Part shown: positions 58,668-64,000 of the stretch, piece after piece | Numbering within the stretch: position 1 is the first letter of the stretch | How the letters are laid out: each line of letters begins with the position of its first letter | Assembly (NCBI RefSeq): GCF_026011715.1 | Contig: NZ_BRVM01000002.1 | Location: 62,001-126,000, forward strand | Direction: 5' to 3' | From: Cytobacillus sp. NCCP-133 | GTDB lineage: Bacteria; Bacillota; Bacilli; Bacillales; Cytobacillaceae | DNA length: 64,000 bases | Made by a program: the position numbers and the translations under genes | The notes under the pieces: model-generated | The model's database searches: none | The model's input: only the letters and a program-made list of their open reading frames with translations | Told to the model about the DNA's origin: nothing

Positions 58668-59219
58668 ATGGAGGAGAAAGATCTTATAATAAGCGCCAAA
58701 CGTGGAGATCAGCTCGCTTTTGCCATGCTTTTTAAAAATAACTATCCCTTTCTTGTTAAGTACTTAATCAAGATTACGATGAATCCTGACATAGCAGAAG
58801 AGCTTGCTCAGGAAACGATGGCCAAATGTGTGGAAAAAATCGACATGTTTAACGGCAAAGCCAAATTTTCATCTTGGCTGATTTCAATTGCGACCAATTT
58901 ATATATTGATCAGCAGCGTAAGTCAATAAGAGAGAAAAAGTGGAAACAGCAGGAGAAAGATTTCAGGAGAATGAAGTGGCAGCTCGAAAGCCGAAAGGAA
59001 GAATGGAATGAAGCCTTATCTGCTCTTGGGAAGCTTAAAGAAGATGTCAGGATCCCTATTATTCTTAAACATTATTATGGCTATTCTTACGAAGAAATAG
59101 GAGACATGATGAATTTATTCGCTGGTACGGTTAAATCAAGAGTTCATAACGGAATAATGGATGTAAGAAAGGAGTTGAGACTTCATGACGAATCGAAAAG
59201 TGCTGCCGCTCGAACATGA
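58668..59219 (+). CDS. sigY: ECF RNA polymerase sigma factor SigY
   Basis: A 183-aa ECF sigma factor (B. subtilis SigY: 178 aa). Region 2 runs from FAMLFKNNYPFLVKYLIKI to the FSSWLISIATNLYIDQQR stretch; region 4 has LKHYYGYSYEEIGDMMNLFAGTVKSRVHNG. ATG 58668 is chosen because the sigma-Y promoter lies at 58587-58611 and the frame's ATG at 58614 would be at the transcript's very end. Genes resembling yxlC and yxlD follow with overlaps, as in the B. subtilis sigY operon, and should control its activity. Confidence 0.9.
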   Translation: MEEKDLIISAKRGDQLAFAMLFKNNYPFLVKYLIKITMNPDIAEELAQETMAKCVEKIDMFNGKAKFSSWLISIATNLYIDQQRKSIREKKWKQQEKDFRRMKWQLESRKEEWNEALSALGKLKEDVRIPIILKHYYGYSYEEIGDMMNLFAGTVKSRVHNGIMDVRKELRLHDESKSAAART

Positions 59220-59535
59220 ACATCAAGATGAAAAGTATCAGGCTGCTTTAAAGCAATTAAAGGACGGATTGGGATCGCTCGAAGAAAATATTCCAGTGTA
59301 TACACCTGATCTGCAATACTTTGAACAATTGGCAGTGGAGCAAAAACAAACAATGAGAAAGAAATTAATGAGGGATTTAGCTATCTTTACTGTTGTGGGG
59401 CTCCTCGTTGTAAGTTCTGTTTTATTCATGCTCTATCAGCTTCCGGCTGCATTTTTTATTCTGCAGGGCATTGTCACATTAATTATTTTTGCTTATAGTA
59501 CAGTAAGCTATGTTAAGCAGGTGAATGGCACATGA
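59185..59535 (+). CDS. yxlC: YxlC-like anti-sigma-Y component
   Basis: A 116-aa protein with a charged N-terminal half (DEKYQAALKQLKDGLGSLEENIPVYTPDLQYFEQL) and two membrane helices in the second half (DLAIFTVVGLLVVSSVLFMLY, FFILQGIVTLIIFAYS). This is the layout of YxlC, which holds sigma-Y inactive at the membrane. It overlaps sigY by 35 bases, and AAAGGAG lies within sigY's end, so the two are translationally coupled. Confidence 0.85.
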   Translation: MTNRKVLPLEHEHQDEKYQAALKQLKDGLGSLEENIPVYTPDLQYFEQLAVEQKQTMRKKLMRDLAIFTVVGLLVVSSVLFMLYQLPAAFFILQGIVTLIIFAYSTVSYVKQVNGT

Positions 59536-59738
59536 ATAATGAAGAACTTTCACTTCCTTTATTAATCGTTGTAGGGCTGATATTAATTGCTCAGAGTATT
59601 TTTTTATTTGTAGATGCACGAAGGCACGGCCATAATTATTGGCTATGGGGGATTGCTGGCTTGATTCAGGCTCCCATGCCCACGCTGTTTTACTTAATTT
59701 TTGTCAGGAAGATTTGGCAGAAAAAAGAAAAGTATTGA
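59532..59738 (+). CDS. yxlD: YxlD-like small membrane protein of the sigY operon
   Basis: A 68-aa protein, the same length as B. subtilis YxlD. One membrane helix (LLIVVGLILIAQSIFLFV) is followed by DARRHGHNYWLWGIAGLIQAPMPTLFYLIFV, a PLDc_N-like motif common in anti-sigma accessory proteins. ATG 59532 overlaps the yxlC stop (ATGA). It probably assists YxlC in restraining sigma-Y. Confidence 0.82.
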   Translation: MNNEELSLPLLIVVGLILIAQSIFLFVDARRHGHNYWLWGIAGLIQAPMPTLFYLIFVRKIWQKKEKY

Positions 59739-59749
59739 GGGATGGAAGA

Positions 59750-59953
59750 ATGAAAAAGTTAAAGCAGATGCTGCTGCTTATAGCGGCAGGCGGCCAGCTT
59801 CTAGGCATTGCTATGCTTTTCATTAATATTAAAGCAGCAATTATGTTTTATATATTATATGCAATGATGATTTTTGCGATTTTTATTGTACTGTTGTTTG
59901 AGAGAAAGAAAGAAAAAGAGGAGGATGACCAAAATGATTATCTTAACTACTGA
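59750..59953 (+). CDS. Small two-helix membrane protein of the sigY operon
   Basis: A 67-aa protein with two membrane helices (MLLLIAAGGQLLGIAMLFI and IMFYILYAMMIFAIFIVLLF) and a charged C-terminus (ERKKEKEEDDQNDY). It occupies the place of yxlE in B. subtilis, but the sequence match cannot be judged by eye. GAGGGATGGAAG precedes ATG 59750; it starts 11 bp after yxlD and overlaps the next gene by 20 bases. Confidence 0.75.
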   Translation: MKKLKQMLLLIAAGGQLLGIAMLFINIKAAIMFYILYAMMIFAIFIVLLFERKKEKEEDDQNDYLNY

Positions 59954-60254
59954 TATCGTCCCTGGAAGAGAAATTAAGGATGTAAAGGGTTTTGTAAGAG
60001 GAAGTACAGTTCAGACAAAACATATTGGCAAAGATCTATTAGCCGGTTTGAAAACAATTGTAGGCGGAGAAATTAGCGAGTACACTGAAATGATGGATGA
60101 GGCACGACAAAAGGCAATTGGCAGAATGGTAGAGGATGCCAGAGCAAAAGGGGCAAACGCAATCATTGGCATGCGCCTTCAAACTTCAGCAGTTATGCAA
60201 AATGCTGCAGAAATTATTGCTTATGGAACGGCAGCAGTTATTGATGGAGATTAA
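59934..60254 (+). CDS. YbjQ-family (DUF74) protein
   Basis: A 106-aa protein with the YbjQ pattern: MIILTTDIVPGREIKDVKGFVRGSTVQTKHIGKD at the N-terminus, GGEISEYTEMMDEARQKAIGRMVEDARAKGANAIIG in the middle and a short beta-rich end. The family forms ring-shaped oligomers and is annotated as possible heavy-metal binding. GAGGAGG lies about 10 nt before ATG 59934, inside the preceding gene. Last gene of the sigY operon here, which differs from yxlFG (an ABC transporter) in B. subtilis. Confidence 0.88.
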   Translation: MIILTTDIVPGREIKDVKGFVRGSTVQTKHIGKDLLAGLKTIVGGEISEYTEMMDEARQKAIGRMVEDARAKGANAIIGMRLQTSAVMQNAAEIIAYGTAAVIDGD

Positions 60255-60830
60255 TAGTAAACGAACCAGCTGATTACAGACAGCTGTCTTAATTATGAAT
60301 AGCCCTGGATTTTGCAGAAGAGCGAACGTATTTATAGAAAAAAGTTTTGGCAATAAATACTTTAGAAAAACAAGGTATATTAGATGATTTCTTTGATGAA
60401 ACTCATACAATAAGGTGAAACATTTTCTTCAATCCGTTCAAAAGGTTAAAGAATAACCTTTCAGCCGGCTCGTCTTTTGCTTGTTGTCGGGGGTGGTCAA
60501 GGCGTCTTGTGCTTTTCTTATGTTTTATAGGGAGAAAGAAGAGAGATAAGTTTAACTTTCTTGAAATTGAAATTCACCATCCAATTTGCTAAGTGCCTTA
60601 CAGAAGGCTGACAAGAGAGTGGAAGGGAACGAATAGCATTGAATAGTCTCACTAACTGAGGAAAGTTGAGAGCTGAATGGACTAATTACCTTAATAAGTG
60701 CTGTGCTTATTTAGGAGAATTCTTGTTCATAAAAAATTCACTTCTCCGACACAGAATAGTACCGAGTTAGGTGGTCCAGGTCAAAAATCCCATGATAATT
60801 TTAGAATATTATTTATATGGAGGGATGGAA
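60255..60830. other. Intergenic stretch after the sigY operon, with repeat copy C
   Basis: No ORF is supported. Around 60460-60525 lies a degenerate relative of the dispersed repeat (GCTTGTTGTCGGGGGTGGTC and GGCGTCTTGTGCTTTTCTTA). The remainder is A/T-rich. Confidence 0.45.
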
Positions 60831-60914
60831 GTGGAGGAATTTTCAATTACGTTAGTCATAGCAAGTATTATGGTACTTGGCTACTTCATCGGTTATACTA
60901 TTATAAAAGCATAG
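60831..60914 (+). CDS. 27-aa single-helix membrane peptide
   Basis: GTG 60831 lies 6 nt after GGAGGG and opens a 27-codon ORF ending at TAG 60912-60914. The product MEEFSITLVIASIMVLGYF... is a single hydrophobic helix with a lysine near the end. An ATG at 60825 is in frame but abuts the ribosome binding site. A strong terminator starts right after the stop, which supports a real transcript ending here. Function unknown. Confidence 0.6.
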   Translation: MEEFSITLVIASIMVLGYFIGYTIIKA

Positions 60915-60947
60915 CTGCCGGCTGGATCAGCCAGGCAGTTTTTTTTT
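60914..60947 (+). terminator. Terminator of the 27-aa peptide gene
   Basis: CTGCC-G-GGCTG / CAGCC-A-GGCAG stem with GAT loop followed by T9. Confidence 0.88.
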
Positions 60948-61046
60948 ATGGCAATTCTCACTAATTCCAATTTTTATCATTAAAGTTTGACAATCAGGGA
61001 AAAGAATATATATGAACAATAGTGACATTTTAAGGAGGTATGACAA

Positions 61047-62429
61047 TTGGCTGATTTTCGGATTGAGCGAGATACGCTTGGCGATGTCAAAGTTCCAGCT
61101 GATAAATATTGGGGAGCGCAAACACAGCGGAGCAAGGATAATTTTAAGATTGGCATTGAAAAGATGCCGCTGGAAGTGATCTATGCATTTGCAAAGGTTA
61201 AACGGGCAGCGGCTGTTGTCAATCATAAAATAGGCAAGCTTTCGAATGAGAAAAAGGAAGCAATTACAAGGGCTTGTGACGAAATACTTGGTCATAAGTT
61301 TGACAGCCATTTTCCGCTGGCGGTTTGGCAGACTGGCAGCGGGACGCAATCGAATATGAATGTCAATGAGGTTGTGGCAAAAAGGGCAAATGAGATATTG
61401 GAGGAACAGGAACATTCAGACATGAAAATCCACCCGAATGATGATGTCAATATGTCTCAAAGCTCCAATGATACATTTCCGACAGCCATGCATATAGCGG
61501 CTTATATTGAAGTGGAAGAAACGCTGATTCCTTCACTGAAGGAATTAAAAGAGACCGTTGAAACGAAAGAAAATGCCTTTAACAATATAGTCAAAATCGG
61601 AAGGACCCATTTGCAGGATGCAACTCCGCTTACCTTAGGCCAAGAAATAAGCGGCTGGCGTGCGATGCTTGAAAAGAATGAAAAAATGATTAACGATGCA
61701 AGGCAATACCTTTTGGATTTGGCGATTGGAGGTACGGCTGTAGGAACAGGCATTAATGCAGATAAGGCATTCGGAGATGAAATGGCAGAAGAAATATCCA
61801 GGCTGACCGGCCATCCATTCCGTTCTTCGGAAAATAAATTTCAGGCTCTGACCAGCCATAATGAAATCGTCCATGTGCATGGGACGTTAAAAGCTCTCGC
61901 CGCCGATCTTATGAAAATGGCGAATGATGTCCGCTGGCTTGCAAGTGGCCCGCGCAGCGGAATAGGAGAATTATCGATACCAGCCAATGAGCCTGGCAGC
62001 TCTATTATGCCGGGAAAAGTAAATCCTACACAAAGTGAAGCTCTTACGATGGTGGTTTGTCAGGTTTTTGGAAATGATGCTGCTATTGGCTTCGCAGCAA
62101 GTCAGGGTAATTTTGAATTAAACGTATTTAAACCGGTGATTATTTATAACCTTCTTCAAAGCATAAGAATCCTTGGAGATGGAATGGCATCGTTTAATGA
62201 AAAATGCCTGTCAGGCTTAGAGGCGAACGAAGATGTGATATCAGGTCATGTTGAAAGGTCATTAATGCTTGTAACAGCCCTTAATCCATATATCGGATAT
62301 GAAAAAGCAGCTGAGATTGCCAAGCTCGCATTCAAGGAAAATACAACATTAAAGGAAGCAGCACTAAAAACTGGTTACATTACAGAAGAGCAATATGAAG
62401 AATGGGTTGTGCCGGAAAAGATGGTGTAA
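61047..62429 (+). CDS. fumC: Class II fumarate hydratase
   Basis: Reversible hydration of fumarate to L-malate in the TCA cycle. The 460-aa length is standard for the iron-independent class II enzyme. Signature regions: [23 protein letters not shown] at the N-terminus, [15 protein letters not shown] near residue 93, [21 protein letters not shown] near 130, and [15 protein letters not shown] near 317 (the flexible catalytic Ser loop). TTG start at 61047, eight nt after AAGGAGG. Single gene followed by a GC-rich hairpin. Confidence 0.95.
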   Translation: MADFRIERDTLGDVKVPADKYWGAQTQRSKDNFKIGIEKMPLEVIYAFAKVKRAAAVVNHKIGKLSNEKKEAITRACDEILGHKFDSHFPLAVWQTGSGTQSNMNVNEVVAKRANEILEEQEHSDMKIHPNDDVNMSQSSNDTFPTAMHIAAYIEVEETLIPSLKELKETVETKENAFNNIVKIGRTHLQDATPLTLGQEISGWRAMLEKNEKMINDARQYLLDLAIGGTAVGTGINADKAFGDEMAEEISRLTGHPFRSSENKFQALTSHNEIVHVHGTLKALAADLMKMANDVRWLASGPRSGIGELSIPANEPGSSIMPGKVNPTQSEALTMVVCQVFGNDAAIGFAASQGNFELNVFKPVIIYNLLQSIRILGDGMASFNEKCLSGLEANEDVISGHVERSLMLVTALNPYIGYEKAAEIAKLAFKENTTLKEAALKTGYITEEQYEEWVVPEKMV

Positions 62430-62434
62430 ATTAA

Positions 62435-62462
62435 AGGGCCCTCTTTAATGAAGGAGGGCCCA
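62435..62462. terminator. Hairpin after fumC
   Basis: GGGCCCTCTT / AAGGAGGGCCC stem with TAATG loop. There is no long T-run on the + strand, so termination may be partial. Confidence 0.65.
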
Positions 62463-62493
62463 GCCAAATTTATTCAATTGTTATCTTGCTTTA

Positions 62494-62712
62494 TTAGAAA
62501 GAACCGCCGCCAAGCTGTTGTTCTGCCATTTGTACAAGGCGTTTTGTGATTTCTCCACCAACAGATCCGTTAGCACGTGAAGTTGTTTCTGCACCAAGGT
62601 TTACGCCAAATTCAGTAGCGATTTCGAACTTCATTTGGTCAAGTGCTTGTGCTACTCCTGGTACTAGTAATTGGTTTGAGGAATTGCTTCTGCTAGATGT
62701 TTGGTTGTTCAT
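62494..62712 (-). CDS. Alpha/beta-type small acid-soluble spore protein
   Basis: A 72-aa SASP that coats and protects spore DNA and is an amino-acid store at germination. Family signatures: [23 protein letters not shown], containing the GPR protease site (KFEIATEF), and the terminal [17 protein letters not shown]. The Asn/Ser-rich N-terminus is normal. ATG 62712 follows GAGGAGG. A sigma-G-type promoter lies ~150 bp upstream, and between it and the gene is a tRNA-Gln-like sequence, giving an unusually long structured leader for a SASP mRNA. Confidence 0.95.
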   Translation of the reverse strand: MNNQTSSRSNSSNQLLVPGVAQALDQMKFEIATEFGVNLGAETTSRANGSVGGEITKRLVQMAEQQLGGGSF

Positions 62713-62746
62713 GTGATTTTCCTCCTCATAAAATTTTGTTGGTTTT

Positions 62747-62813
62747 TGGTTGGGTTAGCTGGAATTGCACCAGCGCAAGGATCAAATCCTGTTCCACTGC
62801 CTGGCTTAACCCA
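62747..62813 (-). tRNA. Degenerate tRNA-Gln(TTG)-like sequence in the SASP leader (pseudo-tRNA)
   Basis: On the minus strand 67 nt fold tRNA-like. The 7-bp acceptor stem TGGGTTA / TAACCCA is perfect and is followed by A and an encoded CCA. The T stem GCTGG / CCAGC is perfect, but its loop is TGCAATT instead of TTCAANN. The anticodon arm has loop ATTTGAT (anticodon TTG, Gln) on a weakened stem. The D arm is shortened (GCCA...TGG, 5-nt loop) and the variable loop is one base. It is 9 nt shorter than a normal tRNA. From memory it resembles Bacillus tRNA-Gln. It ends 34 nt before the SASP start and lies inside the predicted transcript; it is unlikely to translate but may act as an RNA structure. 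Confidence 0.6.
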
Positions 62814-62857
62814 TCGGTATTGGTGTGCGGTGGCTTGCTGCCGCTGTGTTTACTCTC

Positions 62858-62886
62858 TATTATGTTTGATTTATAAAAGTTTATTC
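62858..62886 (-). promoter_or_regulatory. Sigma-G-type promoter of the SASP gene
   Basis: On the minus strand GAATA (62886-62882), a 17-bp spacer and CATAATA (62864-62858) fit the forespore sigma-G consensus. The transcript would start near 62851, so the 5' leader is about 140 nt and includes the tRNA-like element. Confidence 0.65.
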
Positions 62887-63009
62887 TTTAATTAAATCGG
62901 GAATTTTTTCCTGGAGTGTTACCTGTTTAGGTGTGTTATATAACAAAGCAGAAACAAACAAACTATATAAGAAATATACTCTGTAAAACGAAAGCGAGAG
63001 GTTCTGAAA

Positions 63010-63252
63010 ATGGCAATTTGCCCTGTTTGCAATGGTTTTGAAAATTTGGAAGCAGCTTGCTGCTCTTGCGGAAAGAAAATGGAGGACAGCGGCAGAATCA
63101 TGGATTTTTACGATGATTACAGTGCTTATATGCCTATTGATCAAATGAAAATGGAAGATGGCTTTCCTCAAGATTTTCAAAAAGAGGAATGTCCGCATCT
63201 TTTGAAATGTCCATCATGCGGCCAGGATTCAGTGATGTTTATAAAAGAGTAA
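63010..63252 (+). CDS. Small zinc-ribbon protein of unknown function
   Basis: An 80-aa acidic protein with an N-terminal four-Cys knuckle set (CPVCNG near residue 4 and CCSCGKKM near 17) and a second pair at the C-terminus (CPHLLKCPSCGQDS). The middle FYDDYSAYMPIDQMKMEDGFP is conserved-looking. It would bind zinc; partners are unknown. GAGAGG precedes ATG 63010. It is divergent from the SASP gene, and a bidirectional terminator follows. Confidence 0.8.
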   Translation: MAICPVCNGFENLEAACCSCGKKMEDSGRIMDFYDDYSAYMPIDQMKMEDGFPQDFQKEECPHLLKCPSCGQDSVMFIKE

Positions 63253-63261
63253 ATTAAACCA

Positions 63262-63302
63262 AAAAACCCCGTCTGCCTGGCCTGACGGGGTCTCTTTTTT
63301 TA
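63262..63302. terminator. Bidirectional terminator between the zinc-ribbon and ABC ATPase genes
   Basis: Perfect 8-bp stem ACCCCGTC / GACGGGGT with a 10-nt loop, A6 before and T6 after. Confidence 0.88.
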
Positions 63303-63305
63303 ATC

Positions 63306-64000
63306 TTAATGTGAGCGGATTCTGCTTTCCGTTTGGGCATCAAAGAAATGGGCTTTGTTCATATCAAATGCCAGCTCAAGGTTTTGCCCTGGGTTAATAT
63401 CTGTACGGGAATCAACGCGTGCAACGAAATCCTGGCCTTCAATGCTAGAGTAAATCATTGTTTCAGCACCAGTAAGTTCGGAAACGTCAATCCGTGCATT
63501 AATTTTAGAACCTGAGGAAGCATCAATAAAAACAGGTTCGTCATGAATATCTTCCGGGCGTATGCCAAGAATGATATCTTTTCCCACATAGCTTTGGTCA
63601 CGAAGTACCTTCATTTTTCCTCCTGGAACGGTAATTTGTGTTTGGCTGACAACAAACTTTCCGTCTTCAAGCTTGCCGTTGAAGAAGTTCATGGCAGGAG
63701 AGCCTATAAAACCGCCGACAAAAACATTTTCAGGTTTCTCATATACTTCTTTCGGTGCACCAACCTGCTGGATTATCCCATCCTTCATAACAACAAGACG
63801 GGTTGCCATTGTCATGGCCTCTGTCTGGTCATGTGTTACATAGATGGTTGTTGTCTGCAGACGCTGGTGCAGCTTGGCAATTTCTGCACGCATTTGCACA
63901 CGAAGCTTTGCATCTAAATTGGATAATGGTTCATCCATCAGGAAGACTTTTGCATCACGGACAATCGCTCGGCCTAATGCAACACGCTGGCGCTGACCGC
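63306..64000 (-). CDS. Sugar ABC transporter ATP-binding protein, MsmX/UgpC type (5' part outside the window)
   Basis: C-terminal ~231 residues of a CUT1-family ATPase. The window edge cuts upstream of the signature motif; GGQRQRVALGRAIVRDAKVFLMDEPLSNLDAKLR spans the LSGGQ-equivalent, Walker B and D-loop (first part at 63930-64000). Then come the H-loop VTHDQTEAMTMA and a C-terminal TOBE/OB regulatory domain (ILGIRPEDIHDEP, ELTGAETMIYSSIEGQDFVARV). In Bacillus, MsmX energises several carbohydrate importers, so partners need not be adjacent. A terminator follows. Confidence 0.92.
   Translation of the reverse strand, partial: GQRQRVALGRAIVRDAKVFLMDEPLSNLDAKLRVQMRAEIAKLHQRLQTTTIYVTHDQTEAMTMATRLVVMKDGIIQQVGAPKEVYEKPENVFVGGFIGSPAMNFFNGKLEDGKFVVSQTQITVPGGKMKVLRDQSYVGKDIILGIRPEDIHDEPVFIDASSGSKINARIDVSELTGAETMIYSSIEGQDFVARVDSRTDINPGQNLELAFDMNKAHFFDAQTESRIRSH

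Noticed and set aside
60927-61415. 162-aa open frame antisense to the start of fumC
   Set aside because: Opposite strand of a clear fumC gene; no ribosome binding site and no family pattern.
62747-62813. The tRNA-like sequence as a functional tRNA-Gln
   Set aside because: It is 9 nt too short, has a shrunken D loop, a one-base variable loop, a mutated T-loop and mismatches in the anticodon stem, so normal aminoacylation and decoding are unlikely.
62881-63198. 105-aa open frame antisense to the zinc-ribbon gene
   Set aside because: The + strand gene has paired Cys motifs and an SD; the antisense product is compositionally odd.
1-64000. CRISPR arrays, prophage genes, transposases or rRNA operons
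   Set aside because: No regularly spaced direct repeats, integrase, transposase or rRNA sequence was found; the repeats present are passive and non-coding.

Overview
The window looks like chromosomal DNA of an aerobic, endospore-forming member of the Bacillaceae. The evidence is low-GC sequence, AGGAGG-type ribosome binding sites with frequent TTG and GTG starts, spoVR, an alpha/beta-type SASP, sigY, and long stretches in the Bacillus subtilis yhc/yhd gene order. My guess is the Cytobacillus/Mesobacillus/Bacillus firmus neighbourhood; this is an inference from gene content, not a measured placement.

Layout. 0-10 kb: housekeeping transport and metabolism (CPA2 antiporter, DUF421, mpg, proC, tcyP, a decayed YciI-like gene, a YitT protein with an apparent ATT start, a PurR-box-controlled purine permease, rocB). 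9.7-15.3 kb: a gluconate locus (RpiR-type regulator, gnd, gntP, gntK) with cre-like sites; two inverted copies of a ~220-bp repeat bracket gnd-gntP. 15.3-21.8 kb: FusB-like EF-G-binding protein, a Mor-like HTH protein with a small upstream ORF, helD, an aldo/keto reductase, a sigma-B-type membrane protein and a RluA-family synthase. 22-33.6 kb: a block syntenic with B. subtilis yhcU...spoVR (yhcU, bdbC/thioredoxin, yhcX, pgcA, yhcYZ, azr, yhdB, yhdC, spoVR).

33.8-40.1 kb: an orphan ArsR repressor with two ATCAA-N6-TTGAT boxes, then a reactive-sulfur (persulfide) locus. It holds CstR, four rhodanese domains in small or fused proteins, DsrE-like and TusA carriers, a rhodanese-MBL persulfide dioxygenase candidate and a TauE/SafE exporter. 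Four near-identical 16-bp palindromes (ATACC-N6-GGTAT type) lie upstream of its three promoters. Carriers would pass sulfane sulfur to the MBL enzyme, which would oxidise it to sulfite for export. 40-47.7 kb: YitT, YihY, czcD/czrA, and a secreted His-rich repeat protein divergent from a two-component system, the module lying between two degenerate copies of a dispersed repeat.

47.9-64 kb: two CNNM/CorC (hemolysin-like) paralogs with a shared hairpin leader around a frameshifted MerR gene, a GNAT enzyme, a soluble histidine kinase, an XRE regulator with a palindromic operator, a universal stress protein, a class A PBP, a degenerate HPr-like protein behind a sigma-B-like promoter, the sigY-yxl operon with its ECF promoter, fumC, a SASP gene and an MsmX/UgpC-type ATPase cut by the window edge.

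The most unusual item is a 67-nt tRNA-Gln-like sequence with a complete acceptor stem and encoded CCA. It sits inside the predicted sigma-G leader of the SASP mRNA. Several genes carry single-base changes in homopolymers (yciI-like, merR, a small membrane ORF), which could be real decay or assembly error.
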